Source of the DNA: Flavobacterium araucananum
GTDB lineage: Bacteria > Bacteroidota > Bacteroidia > Flavobacteriales > Flavobacteriaceae
Direction of reading: 5' to 3'
Length of the DNA stretch: 64,000 bases
NCBI RefSeq assembly: GCF_002222055.1
Contig: NZ_MUGS01000002.1
Coordinates: forward strand, 205,745 to 269,744
Position numbers and translations under genes: made by a program. The number at the start of each line of letters is the position of its first letter. Position 1 is the stretch's first letter. The notes beneath the pieces were generated by a model, which saw nothing but the letters and a program-made list of their open reading frames with translations, searched no databases and had not been told where the DNA came from. Shown here piece after piece: positions 50,456 through 59,471 of the stretch.

Positions 50456-51208
50456 TTAAATTTTATATAAAATAGGTTTGCTTGGACTTGCGTCATTTTC
50501 AAACGAAGCGATTTGTAAATTTAGTATATAATCACCATCTTGAATTTCATCAGCAACAAAAATCATTTCTGTAATTGTTGCATTTAAGCGTGCGTCAGCG
50601 TTTAGGTATAAAGTGTCTTTTACATTCCAGAATGCTTTGTGGGCCAATAATTTCCCTTCGTCATGTTCTTTGTCCACACTTGGCAAATCAATAAGTAAAT
50701 GCTCAATTTTGCTTTCGCGGATAAAAACAGCAGCTTCTTCAGAGAAATAGGGTGGATTTGTATTCGAGTATTTTCGAGATTTTTTGTCTTTTTGATTTGG
50801 AACCGTTCGGATAATTAAAGCCTCAATTGTCCCATTGAGCGAAGTCGAAATACTTTCTTTCGTAATCACCAAATCATCACCGATTTTTTCAGGTTCGATT
50901 GTAATTAGTTTTGCAAAAAAGAAAAACCGTTTTAAAGACTGATTGATGCTATAAAAATCATTTGTAATATGTCCTAAACATTCCGTATGTGTACCATGTC
51001 CATGCGGATTGAAGAAGATATTATTAAAGTTTGTTGATGATTTTCCTTCCGAAACTTTTCCAATCCAATCGCCAAAAACCACGGGTTCAATAACTGGTTT
51101 TTCAATATACCATGCAATTGGGTTTTCGTCTGTATTGGTTAACGGAATCGAAATATCAATGGGTTTTGATAAGTCTATTTGGTATTTGTCGTCAATAAGT
51201 GCTAGCAT
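50456..51208 (-). CDS. Cyclase family/metal-dependent hydrolase (kynurenine formamidase-like)
   Basis: This 250-residue enzyme has the conserved metal motif HGHGTHTECLGH, a variant of HxGTHxDxPxH, and TVPNQKDKKSRKYSNTNPPY. LLIDLPSVDKEHDEGKLLAH also fits the cyclase/KynB family. The usual Asp and Pro are Glu and Leu in the motif, which may alter the activity. The substrate cannot be stated. It is followed by hemW on the same strand after a gap of 88 bases. Confidence 0.78.
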   Translation of the reverse strand: MLALIDDKYQIDLSKPIDISIPLTNTDENPIAWYIEKPVIEPVVFGDWIGKVSEGKSSTNFNNIFFNPHGHGTHTECLGHITNDFYSINQSLKRFFFFAKLITIEPEKIGDDLVITKESISTSLNGTIEALIIRTVPNQKDKKSRKYSNTNPPYFSEEAAVFIRESKIEHLLIDLPSVDKEHDEGKLLAHKAFWNVKDTLYLNADARLNATITEMIFVADEIQDGDYILNLQIASFENDASPSKPILYKI

Positions 51209-51296
51209 AACGGAACGCGGATTTACAGATATTTTAACGCGGATTTTACGGATTTTTATCAGCGTTGCCTGCCTCCGTTTTATCAGTGTCCAATTT

Positions 51297-52454
51297 TTAT
51301 TCTTCCAAATTTAAGTAAAAGAGATCACTTGCAATTCCATCCGTTAAAAATTTTCCTTTTGCAGTAGGTTTTAAAATATTATTTTCGATAAAAACCAAAT
51401 CGTCGTCTAAGAATTTCTGACTTTGTTTTTTGAGATAAGTCAGATAATTTAATCCAAATTCATTTTCAATTCGTTCTAGCGAAACACCCCAAATGGTTCT
51501 TAAACCGGTCATAATATATTCGTTATAACGATCAGAGAGTGTTAGGGTTTCTGTTTCTATGGGCAAGATATCTTCCTGAATAGATTTTAAGTAAAGAGAA
51601 TTATTAGCAATATTCCAACCTCTTTTTTTACCATCATAACTATGTGCCGAAGGGCCAATTCCGATATATTTTTTACCTAACCAATACGCCGAATTATTTT
51701 TTGAAAAATAATTTTCTTTCCCAAAATTTGATAATTCGTAATGAATAAAACCATTTTTTTGAAGCATGTCGACCAAAATCATAAAATGGTTTGAAGCGAC
51801 CTCGTCTTGTGGTTCAGCGATTTTACCGGTATCAATTAGTTTTTTTAAAGCTGTTTTAGGTTCAACCGTCAAAGCATAACTTGAAATATGCGGAATACCA
51901 AACGACAAAGCTGTTTCGATATTTTTCTTCCACATTTCATCTGTCAATCCCGGGATTCCGTAAATTAAATCAAGCGAAATGTTGTCAAAATATTTGGTTG
52001 CTTCTGTCAAGCAATTTATAGCTTCTACCGAATTATGAGCTCGATTCATCATCTTTAGATCGTCTTCATAAAAAGATTGAATGCCAATGCTTAAACGGTT
52101 TATTGGGCTTTTGGATAACTCTAAAATTCGTTCTGTAGATAAATCATCCGGATTTGCCTCGAGCGTAATTTCCGGATTTTCTACAACTTTATAATTGTCG
52201 TAAACAGTACGAATCAGAAGATTAATTTCTTCGGTTGTTAATACAGAAGGTGTTCCACCGCCAAAATAAATGGTTTCAATTTGGTTGTTATTTCCGGCAG
52301 AGTCAAGAAGCTCAAATTCATTTTTGCGCATGGCAATTTCTTTGGCTAAAGCCAAAATCATTTCGTCTTTCTTTTTCATGGAAGTCGAAAAATGAAAGTC
52401 GCAATAATGGCAAGCCTGCTTGCAAAATGGTATATGAATGTATATTCCTGACAT
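51297..52454 (-). CDS. hemW: Radical SAM heme chaperone HemW
   Basis: This 385-residue protein has the radical SAM cluster CKQACHYC (C11, C15, C18) followed by Asp and Phe. The CxxxCxxCxF form points to HemW and not coproporphyrinogen dehydrogenase HemN, which has CxxxCxxCxC. EANPDDLSTERILELSKS and NRLSIGIQSFYEDDLKMMNR are further markers. HemW binds heme and inserts it into target proteins. Upstream is a short TTTTCAGTCTCAG triple repeat. Confidence 0.9.
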   Translation of the reverse strand: MSGIYIHIPFCKQACHYCDFHFSTSMKKKDEMILALAKEIAMRKNEFELLDSAGNNNQIETIYFGGGTPSVLTTEEINLLIRTVYDNYKVVENPEITLEANPDDLSTERILELSKSPINRLSIGIQSFYEDDLKMMNRAHNSVEAINCLTEATKYFDNISLDLIYGIPGLTDEMWKKNIETALSFGIPHISSYALTVEPKTALKKLIDTGKIAEPQDEVASNHFMILVDMLQKNGFIHYELSNFGKENYFSKNNSAYWLGKKYIGIGPSAHSYDGKKRGWNIANNSLYLKSIQEDILPIETETLTLSDRYNEYIMTGLRTIWGVSLERIENEFGLNYLTYLKKQSQKFLDDDLVFIENNILKPTAKGKFLTDGIASDLFYLNLEE

Positions 52455-52525
52455 TTTTTAGTTTTCAGTCTCAGTTTTCAGTCTCAGTTTCCAGTCTTAG
52501 TATAACTGTAAACGGCCACTGAAGA

Positions 52526-53080
52526 CTATTTTCTAACTTTATCTTCGTTTTGTTTTACAAATGCATCCCAGCCGGTATAACTTTTTCCGGCAACGATTTT
52601 TCCGGAGTTAAAAAAATGGCAAACTGCGGCTGCTAATCCATCGGTAGAATCCAGATTTTTTGGCAATTCTTTTAGTCCTAAAAGCTGTTGTAGCATTTTT
52701 GCCACTTGTTCTTTACTGGCGTTTCCGTTTCCGGTAATCGCCATTTTTATCTTTTTAGGCTCATACTCAGTAATCGGAATGTCTCTCGAAAGTCCTGCTG
52801 CCATTGCAACTCCTTGCGCACGACCTAATTTAAGCATCGATTGTACATTTTTACCAAAGAAAGGAGCTTCGATCGCAATTTCGTCAGGATGATGTGTTTC
52901 GATTAACTCGATTGTGCGTTCAAAAATGATTTTTAGTTTTTGGTAATGATTGTCGTATTTAGAAAGTTGCAATTCGTTTAGTTGCAAGAATTCCATTTTT
53001 TTATTGATGACCTTAATCAATCCAAAACCCATAATCGTTGTTCCGGGGTCAATACCTAATATGATACGTTCTTTTGTCAT
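52526..53080 (-). CDS. ruvC: Holliday junction resolvase RuvC
   Basis: This 184-residue resolvase has the catalytic acidic residues in [16 protein letters not shown] (D11), [20 protein letters not shown] and [14 protein letters not shown]. It cleaves four-way junctions during recombination and repair. The length matches the family. A 71-base gap with the TTTTCAGTCTCAG repeat separates it from the downstream hemW gene. Confidence 0.95.
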   Translation of the reverse strand: MTKERIILGIDPGTTIMGFGLIKVINKKMEFLQLNELQLSKYDNHYQKLKIIFERTIELIETHHPDEIAIEAPFFGKNVQSMLKLGRAQGVAMAAGLSRDIPITEYEPKKIKMAITGNGNASKEQVAKMLQQLLGLKELPKNLDSTDGLAAAVCHFFNSGKIVAGKSYTGWDAFVKQNEDKVRK

Positions 53081-53210
53081 TTTTTGTAATTACACAGAGA
53101 TTCACGAAGAAACTTGAAGATTCGCAAAGTTTAAATTTCTATAAAATCTTTGCGAAACTCTGTGGGGCTTTGCGTGACTTTGTATAATAGTTTTTCCTTT
53201 ACTTTGCAAG

Positions 53211-54164
53211 ATGATTTCAATTCCTCACAAAGCTAAACAATTCCTAGTTCTTCTGGTCAAACTTTTGATTGTAGGCGGTGCATTTTATTTTATTTATAAT
53301 CAATTGGCACACAATGATAAACTCGATTGGCAGAAGTTTATCACCTTGTTTCATAAGAATCAATCGGTATCAGGAATTGGATTTATCCTGCTTTTAAGTG
53401 TTTTGAATCGTTATTTTGAGATTTTGAAATGGCAAAATTTAGCCAGGGTAATTCATGAAATTTCTTTAGGGGAAGCTACAAAACAAGTTCTGGCAGCACT
53501 TACGGCTGGAATTTTTACGCCAAATGGTGTAGGAGAGTATGCCGGAAAAGCATTATTCTATCCTAAAACAGAAGCTAAAAAAGTAGTTTTCCTGAATTTG
53601 ATCTGTAATGGAATCCAGATGATTTTAACAGTGATTTTTGGGATTTTTGGGATGTTGTATTTCAATGCTAAATATGAGATTATTACAGCACAAACAGTAG
53701 CTGTTTTATTTGGTATTTTTGTCTTGCTTTTTGTTGTTTTGTTTTCGTTGAAAAAAATAAAAATCAAAGGATATTCGATCGAGAAATTGCTGCATAAGAT
53801 CAATGAAATTCCAAAACCAATTCATCGCAAAAATATTCTTTTAGGAGTTTTACGCTATTTAGTTTTCTCTCATCAATATTACTTTTTGTTTTTGGCTTTC
53901 GATGTTCATTTACCTTATTTCACGCTGATTGCTACAATTGCAGTGGTTTACTTTTTGGCTTCGTCATTGCCTACTTTTCAGTTTTTAGACTTTGCGGTAA
54001 AAGGAAGTGTTGCCGTCTATTTCTTTGGGATTTTGGGTGTAAACGAATGGATTGTGGTTTTTATAAGCACTTTGATGTGGTTTCTTAATGTGGTTTTGCC
54101 GGTAGTTATTGGTGCTTATTATGTGTTGAATTTTAAAAGCTCTTCAGTAAGCCTTAAACAATAA
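53211..54164 (+). CDS. Lysylphosphatidylglycerol synthase-like integral membrane protein
   Basis: This 317-residue protein has about eight membrane helices and matches the UPF0104/LPG_synthase_TM group (NRYFEILKWQNLARVIHEIS, TAGIFTPNGVGEYAGKALFY, VYFLASSLPTFQFLDFAVKG). It lacks the cytosolic lysyl-transferase domain of MprF, so it is probably a flippase-like or transport component, not a full synthase. The upstream flank carries repeats. The gene is monocistronic or read together with an unseen partner. Confidence 0.82.
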   Translation: MISIPHKAKQFLVLLVKLLIVGGAFYFIYNQLAHNDKLDWQKFITLFHKNQSVSGIGFILLLSVLNRYFEILKWQNLARVIHEISLGEATKQVLAALTAGIFTPNGVGEYAGKALFYPKTEAKKVVFLNLICNGIQMILTVIFGIFGMLYFNAKYEIITAQTVAVLFGIFVLLFVVLFSLKKIKIKGYSIEKLLHKINEIPKPIHRKNILLGVLRYLVFSHQYYFLFLAFDVHLPYFTLIATIAVVYFLASSLPTFQFLDFAVKGSVAVYFFGILGVNEWIVVFISTLMWFLNVVLPVVIGAYYVLNFKSSSVSLKQ

Positions 54165-54725
54165 TTGGCAAAAAAAGGGACTAGTTTCTTTATCTGATTA
54201 AAGATTTATATAGTCCCTACGAGACAAAATTAGTCAGGCATATTGATTCTGGTTACCAATATATAATCTCTACGAGATATACTTTTGGTAATGTTAAATG
54301 TATTTTAAGGAGTAACCCGTTGGGTGTAATTAATTTTAAGACATAGTAACATATTTTTTGACGCAAGCGAAGCGAACAGACGAAGTAATTACACCCAATG
54401 GGTTAAGGAGTAATAAAAGTACAATGATATATTTGCCATCTATAATTTCTGTATGATATACTCCGTTAGGAGTTAAATGTTTGTGGTAAATCATACAAGT
54501 ACAATAATATATCTTCCAATTTGTAATTTATGCCGGATATACTCCGTTAGGCGTTAAATGTTTGTGGTAACTCATACAAGTACAATGATGTATTTGCCAA
54601 TCTATAATTTTTGCAAAACATACTCCGTTAGGCGTTAAATATTGGTAGAAAACAATAAAATGAGTGAGTAAGAATGTCCCGTAGGGACTACATTTGCGAA
54701 TGAAAAATGATTTTAAAACAAAGTT
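54165..54725. repeat. Repeat region: 81-bp tandem of CCGTTAGG(A/C)GTTAAAT units
   Basis: Three units spaced 81 bases apart (CTCCGTTAGG at 54461, 54542, 54623) lie within a wider region of relatives from 54200 to 54700. Each unit has TACTCCGTTAGGAGTTAAAT and CATACAAGTACAATGATAT-like sequence. CCGTTGGGTGTAATT/CACCCAATGGGTTAAG (54317-54420) forms a pair. No gene is visible. Confidence 0.75.
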
Positions 54726-55832
54726 ATGATTACCATTATTCTAAGTATAATTTCTGTTGTTTATTTATCTGGTATTGGATTGCTTATTTATGGTTTTAAA
54801 CGAGTAAAAAAGCATCAAAAAACAGTTTTAGAGCCTCAAACTAGTTTTACAATTATAGTTCCGTTTCGAAATGAAGGCGAGAATTTACCGAATCTTCTAA
54901 AAAGTTTTTCGGCGTTGATTTATCCAACAAATTTGTTTGAAGTGATTTTGGTTGATGATAGTTCGAAGGAGAAGTTTGAGGTTTCAGGTTTGAAGTTTCA
55001 GGTTTCTGTTATTGATAATATTCGGGTTTCGAATTCGCCAAAAAAAGATGCTATAGCTACAGCGATGCAAGTCGTAAAAACAGACTGGGTTATAACTACT
55101 GATGCAGATTGTCTGGTGCCGGAAAACTGGTTACTCATATTTGACAATTACATTCAGCAAAACAATGTTTCGATGCTTGCCGGTGCTGTAACTTATGAAT
55201 GCGACAATTCATTTTTGCATCATTTTCAGCAATTAGATTTAACGAGTTTACAAGGAGCAACAATAGGAAGTTTTGGGCTAGGTAAAGCTTTTATGTGTAA
55301 CGGAGCTAATTTTGCGTACACAAAATCGCTGTTCAAAAAGCTAAACGGATTTGATGGAAATGATAAAATTGCAAGTGGTGATGATGTTTTTTTATTGCAA
55401 AAAGCGACCAATTTATTCCCTGATAAAGTTCATTATTTAAAATCGGAAGAATCGATTGTAAGTACAAAACCAACCGAAAGCTGGAAATCTCTATTTTACC
55501 AAAGAGTGCGTTGGGCAGCAAAAACAAGTTCATATCAAAGCAGTTTTGGAAAGGTTTTAGGATTGCTTGTTTTCTTTGGAAACCTAAATTTTGTAATAGG
55601 ATTTTTCGCCTTAGCTTTTGGGATTTTGCCTTATCCGTTTTTTGTTTTGTTTGCTTTCTCAAAGTTTACAATTGACTTTGTATTGCTTTATATCACAAAT
55701 CAATTTTTGAGAAAGACAAGAATAAAAAGTTTGCTTTTAAGTAGTTTCTTATATCCTTTTTTTAGCTCAACTGTAGCGTTATATAGTCTGTTTGGTTCTT
55801 ATGAATGGAAGGGGAGACGATTTAAATTGTAA
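54726..55832 (+). CDS. GT2 family glycosyltransferase, membrane-anchored
   Basis: This 368-residue enzyme has an N-terminal helix (about 2-24), a GT-A fold with FTIIVPFRNEGENLPNLLKS, VDDSS, the DxD-like TTDADCLVPENW, QQLDLTSLQGA and QRVRWAAK (QxxRW). Three C-terminal helices follow (about 275-345). It transfers an activated sugar to a lipid or polysaccharide. Residues near 82-95 (KEKFEVSGLKFQVSV) are encoded by a GTTTCAGGTTTGAAGTTTCA repeat that resembles intergenic low-complexity DNA. The frame stays open, so this is an in-frame insertion. Confidence 0.83.
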   Translation: MITIILSIISVVYLSGIGLLIYGFKRVKKHQKTVLEPQTSFTIIVPFRNEGENLPNLLKSFSALIYPTNLFEVILVDDSSKEKFEVSGLKFQVSVIDNIRVSNSPKKDAIATAMQVVKTDWVITTDADCLVPENWLLIFDNYIQQNNVSMLAGAVTYECDNSFLHHFQQLDLTSLQGATIGSFGLGKAFMCNGANFAYTKSLFKKLNGFDGNDKIASGDDVFLLQKATNLFPDKVHYLKSEESIVSTKPTESWKSLFYQRVRWAAKTSSYQSSFGKVLGLLVFFGNLNFVIGFFALAFGILPYPFFVLFAFSKFTIDFVLLYITNQFLRKTRIKSLLLSSFLYPFFSSTVALYSLFGSYEWKGRRFKL

Positions 55833-55847
55833 AAGAAAACAGTAAAA

Positions 55848-56333
55848 TTATTCTTTACCTTTTGCTTTAAGAATTACCGGCAAGATAAATTGAGTTTTTA
55901 CCGGAAGTCCGCGTTTAAGAGCAGGATTTATTTTTGGAAAATCGACTAAACGAGCGTGTAGAATACTATCGATTTTGATGGTGTCATAAGCGACTGAATC
56001 TTTAGGGAATTGTGGCTCAAATTTCATGGTAGCATTTGGAAAAACCGTTACTTTTACGGCTATGGTATCAAGTTCCGGATACAGTATAGACAGTGTATCG
56101 ATGTCTAGTTTTTCCTGAATCAATTGTGCCATAACGTCAAAAAAACATTGTTGGCGTAGCTTTTTATCGGCTATTTTTTCGCAATTGGGTACAGACGGGT
56201 ATTCGTCAACTTCTTTCCAGTTGATTGTTTTTAATTCTTTTTGAAGTAATTCTTTTTCAGACGGAACCTGCTTATCAATATATTGACAAGAATTGAAAAA
56301 TAAAATAACTAAAAAAAGGAAAAACTGCTTCAA
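55848..56333 (-). CDS. Lipoprotein with TonB-like C-terminal region
   Basis: This 161-residue lipoprotein begins with a TTG at 56333 followed by KQFFLFLVILFFNSC (Cys16). No in-frame ATG precedes it. The mature part holds VDEYPSVPNCEKIADKKLRQ, with Cys near 52 and 65, and a C-terminal VTVFPNATMKFEPQFPKDS that recalls TonB/energy-transducer-like C-terminal domains. It is likely involved in envelope function; the exact role is unknown. It follows a secreted orphan gene by 48 bases. Confidence 0.62.
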   Translation of the reverse strand: MKQFFLFLVILFFNSCQYIDKQVPSEKELLQKELKTINWKEVDEYPSVPNCEKIADKKLRQQCFFDVMAQLIQEKLDIDTLSILYPELDTIAVKVTVFPNATMKFEPQFPKDSVAYDTIKIDSILHARLVDFPKINPALKRGLPVKTQFILPVILKAKGKE

Positions 56334-56381
56334 GATTTTGATGTTGAATTGAATGGACTGATTAAAGGTATAAAAATACGA

Positions 56382-56765
56382 CTATTTTTTTTGAGATGCT
56401 TTGTATTGCAAATAATCTTCATAGCTTTCTAAGAGCCATTTTTCTTTGTTTTGTGCTGCAACTTCTTTCTGATCAGGATATAATTTTGCCAATCGGTCAG
56501 AAAAAATGGCAATTTGAACCGTGTAAGCATAAAAATCTTTTCTGCTTAACACCACATTCGAATCGGTTCTATGATTAAAATATTCAAAGAAAAGGGAATC
56601 AAATTCTCTCATAGAAAAATTAAGTACTTTTTTCTTATTACTTTTATAAATGCTGTCCTGAAGTAGTTGATCATCGATCGAAAGCTTTTTAACTTGCGAA
56701 TACGTATTATCGCTGATTAAAATAATCAAAGAAGTAAATAATACGATTTGCAATATTTTACGCAT
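56382..56765 (-). CDS. Small secreted hypothetical protein
   Basis: This 127-residue protein has a signal peptide (MRKILQIVLFTSLIILISDNTYSQ). The mature part is helical, Lys/Asp-rich and has SMREFDSLFFEYFNHRTDSN. No family is recognised. It lies just upstream of the TonB-like lipoprotein gene, on the same strand, and the two may share a transcript. A DUF456 gene diverges from it. Confidence 0.65.
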   Translation of the reverse strand: MRKILQIVLFTSLIILISDNTYSQVKKLSIDDQLLQDSIYKSNKKKVLNFSMREFDSLFFEYFNHRTDSNVVLSRKDFYAYTVQIAIFSDRLAKLYPDQKEVAAQNKEKWLLESYEDYLQYKASQKK

Positions 56766-56814
56766 TTAAGAGTTTTTATTAAGAATTTGTAGGTACAAAA
56801 TTACAAAAAAATAT

Positions 56815-57315
56815 ATGGATTCACTATTGTTATTACTTGGTTTTATATGTATGATTGTGGGCGTTTTGGGTAGTTTTTTACCTGTATTGCCTGGGTTATC
56901 CTCTTGTTGGGTAGGTTTATTGTTGTTGTATATGACAAAAGCGGTAGACAATAATTATTGGGTTTTGGGTATTACTCTTTTGATAACAATAGTAATTACA
57001 GTTCTTGATTATGTAATTCCGGCAAAAGGAACGAAGAGATTTGGCGGAAGTTCTTACGGAATCTGGGGAACCAATATTGGTTTGATTGTTGGGATTCTTG
57101 CACCAATCCCTTTTGGTGTTATAATTGGTCCTTTTGTAGGGGCTTTTATTGGTGAATTAATCTATGATTCTAAAAATCACAAGCGAGCGTTAAAAGCTGC
57201 AACCGGATCATTACTTGGTTTTCTGGCATCTAGTTTTTTGAATTTTTTATTCTGCATCATCTTTTTAGGTATATTTTTGAATGTGACATGGGAATATCGA
57301 ACAATTTTATTTTAA
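56815..57315 (+). CDS. DUF456 membrane protein
   Basis: This 166-residue protein has four or five hydrophobic helices and matches DUF456: GFICMIVGVLGSFLPVLPGL at the start, TKRFGGSSYGIWGTNIGLIV and FGVIIGPFVGAFIGELIYDS. Function unknown. It diverges from the two small envelope-gene frames at 55848-56765. Confidence 0.82.
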   Translation: MDSLLLLLGFICMIVGVLGSFLPVLPGLSSCWVGLLLLYMTKAVDNNYWVLGITLLITIVITVLDYVIPAKGTKRFGGSSYGIWGTNIGLIVGILAPIPFGVIIGPFVGAFIGELIYDSKNHKRALKAATGSLLGFLASSFLNFLFCIIFLGIFLNVTWEYRTILF

Positions 57316-57599
57316 TTGTGTAACATACGCTTAAGCTTTTTCTTATAATTCATTTTTTTTGCAAAAAATATTTATTTCTGTAATTCCACCTTTTGTGTAT
57401 GTTTTGATAACGAAAGGGTTATATTTATTGATACTTCTAAAAATTGCTCTTAACAGACTGTTTATCTCGGGATTAATATTTTAACTTATTTTTTGGATAT
57501 GTTAAAATATTTTATATTTTTATCCTGATAAACGATAAAAAGCCTCACTTTATCGGTTATTTTGAATAGATTTAAATAATTTCTTTAAACAATTTAAAC

Positions 57600-58202
57600 A
57601 TGACTCCAAACCTACAAATTGAACTTAGACGTTTTATTTCTTCTAATGTTGTCTCCAAGCTAAACAAGTTTTATTTTGAAAATGATGCACTTTTAATCAA
57701 GGGAATTGATGTTTCGATAGGTACGGTTTTGATGGGGTTGTATAATAGGGCAGAGGAATCAGATTTTTATAAAGGAATTGTCTCCTTATTACCGGATGAT
57801 TCGACGTTTTATCAGGAAGTTGATTTTACATCCGGCCGAATTTTATCAGTAGATGATTGTTACCGTTTAGAAGGAAACGTTTTACTGAAAGAAATTTTCA
57901 CCAATAAAAAAGGAAGGATTTCTGAAATGATTTCAAACGAAGTCGGAATCAAAAGTGAGACAGCAAGGGAGATTCTTAATTTTTCAGCCTTATTAGTCGC
58001 TTCTTATCTTAGAAATAATCTTCAATTACTGGAAAGCTTAAAATTGCTTCTGGACGATCAAAAAAGAGATATTTTAAACAGTATTCCGCCCGGAATCAAA
58101 ATTATCCTTGGTTTCTCCTCTTACGAAACGGTCGAAGAAAAAAACCAATCTATCGGACGCTCTATCTTTACACTTTTCGGTCACAATTTTTTCAGTTTCT
58201 AA
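57600..58202 (+). CDS. DUF937-like protein, 200 aa
   Basis: This 200-residue protein is mostly helical with repeated segments such as GIVSLLPDDSTFYQEVDF and REILNFSALLVASYLRNNLQ, resembling DUF937-type (YidB-like) proteins. It has no signal peptide. The preceding 284 bases are AT-rich, contain a CCTGATAAACGATAAAAAG hairpin-like stretch and no gene. Function unknown. Confidence 0.62.
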   Translation: MTPNLQIELRRFISSNVVSKLNKFYFENDALLIKGIDVSIGTVLMGLYNRAEESDFYKGIVSLLPDDSTFYQEVDFTSGRILSVDDCYRLEGNVLLKEIFTNKKGRISEMISNEVGIKSETAREILNFSALLVASYLRNNLQLLESLKLLLDDQKRDILNSIPPGIKIILGFSSYETVEEKNQSIGRSIFTLFGHNFFSF

Positions 58203-58269
58203 ATAAAAAAAAATCCCATCTTACAAAAGTAAAACAGGATTTATATTCAAATCAATTTTGAATCGTTTA

Positions 58270-59178
58270 TTAAACGTTTTTCAAATTGATAATTTCTTGC
58301 TCTGTCAAAAAGCGCCAGTTACCTCGAGGTAAATTCTTTTTGGTTAAGCCGGCAAATGACACACGATCAATACGTAAAACATCATATTCAAAGTTTTCAA
58401 AAATTGCACGAACTACTTTTACATTCGATGAACGTAATTTAAGGCCTACTTCGCTTTTTGCTTCTTTCTCAATATAACTGATTTCTTCAACAAATACGCG
58501 GTGTCCATCAAGAACTAAACCTTTACTTATTTTTTCTAAATCTTCAAATTTCAAGTTTTTATCTAAAGAAACCTGATAGATTTTAGATGATTTCTGACTC
58601 GGTAAAGTAAACTTACGAATCATATCTGTATCGTTTGTAAACAACAACAATCCTGTTGTGTTTTTGTCCATTCTTCCTATAGGAGCAATTTTAGCCGTTG
58701 TAGAACCACGAACCAATTCTAAAACATTACGATATTCCTGACCTTCGTCAAGAGCGGTTGTAAAGTTTTTAGGTTTGTTCAACAAGATGTATTCTTTCTT
58801 TTCCGGAGTCAACACAACACCATCAAAGTTTACAACATCATTCAATTTTACTAAATAACCCATTTCAGTTACCGGAACACCATTTACTTTTACGTTCCCG
58901 GACTGAATGTATATATCAGCATCACGACGCGAACAAACACCAGAATTAGAGATGTATTTGTTCAAACGAATTTCGTCTGCAGCTTTTTGTCTTTTTGGAG
59001 CCTGATTCTGTTTTTTAAGTTTTTGCGCCGCTTCTTCTTCCGCAGCCTTAACAGCGGGTTTCACTTTTTTTGGCCCTTGAGCGCGCTTCGCCATAGGAGG
59101 TTTTGGCTTGTTAGAGTTTGGTCTAGAGCTATTTGGCCTAGAACCGCCTCTTTTATTATTGCCTTCCTTATTGTTCAT
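58270..59178 (-). CDS. rluB: Pseudouridine synthase RsuA/RluB family
   Basis: This 302-residue enzyme has a basic low-complexity N-terminus of about 65 residues (Lys/Arg/Pro/Ala-rich), an S4 RNA-binding domain (IRLNKYISNSGVCSRRDADI) and a pseudouridylase core. The catalytic Asp is in PIGRMDKNTTGLLLFTND, about residue 170. It converts uridine to pseudouridine in rRNA, most likely 23S (RluB-like) or 16S (RsuA-like). The family split is not certain. A -7 box TATCTTTG lies 18 bases upstream of its ATG. Confidence 0.9.
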   Translation of the reverse strand: MNNKEGNNKRGGSRPNSSRPNSNKPKPPMAKRAQGPKKVKPAVKAAEEEAAQKLKKQNQAPKRQKAADEIRLNKYISNSGVCSRRDADIYIQSGNVKVNGVPVTEMGYLVKLNDVVNFDGVVLTPEKKEYILLNKPKNFTTALDEGQEYRNVLELVRGSTTAKIAPIGRMDKNTTGLLLFTNDTDMIRKFTLPSQKSSKIYQVSLDKNLKFEDLEKISKGLVLDGHRVFVEEISYIEKEAKSEVGLKLRSSNVKVVRAIFENFEYDVLRIDRVSFAGLTKKNLPRGNWRFLTEQEIINLKNV

Positions 59179-59195
59179 AAATTCTGTAATTTGTG

Positions 59196-59203
59196 CAAAG
59201 ATA
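59196..59203 (-). promoter_or_regulatory. -7 box of rluB
   Basis: TATCTTTG on the minus strand is the Bacteroidetes -7 consensus, 18 bases upstream of the ATG. No -33 TTG at the standard spacing is evident. Confidence 0.5.
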
Positions 59204-59297
59204 GTTTATTCTTGCTAAATAATCCTAAGTTGATTGTTCTTAGATTAATAGCTATTATTTTTTGGAGTTGCAGAAGCATCACAATTGGCTTTTTTTA

Positions 59298-59373
59298 GGC
59301 ATAATTCCCGCTTTCGGCTTTATCTTGTTCCGTAAACTACACAAGGATAGCGCCTCTATCGGGGCTAGATTCA
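59298..59373 (-). repeat. REP-like structured element, copy near 59.3 kb
   Basis: GGCATAATTCCCGCTTTCGG, CTTTATCTTGTT, ACAAGGATAGCGCCTCTATC and GGGGCTAGA align with the elements at 14995-15080 and 35927-36020. It lies between rluB and the UbiA-like gene. Confidence 0.55.
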
Positions 59374-59471
59374 AACAATTGGCTTCTTTTAAACAAATTA
59401 TTAGAAAACCTTGAGGTTAAAATTTTTGTGCATCTTCGTGAAATTCTCCGTGAGTCTTTGTGGTATAACTC

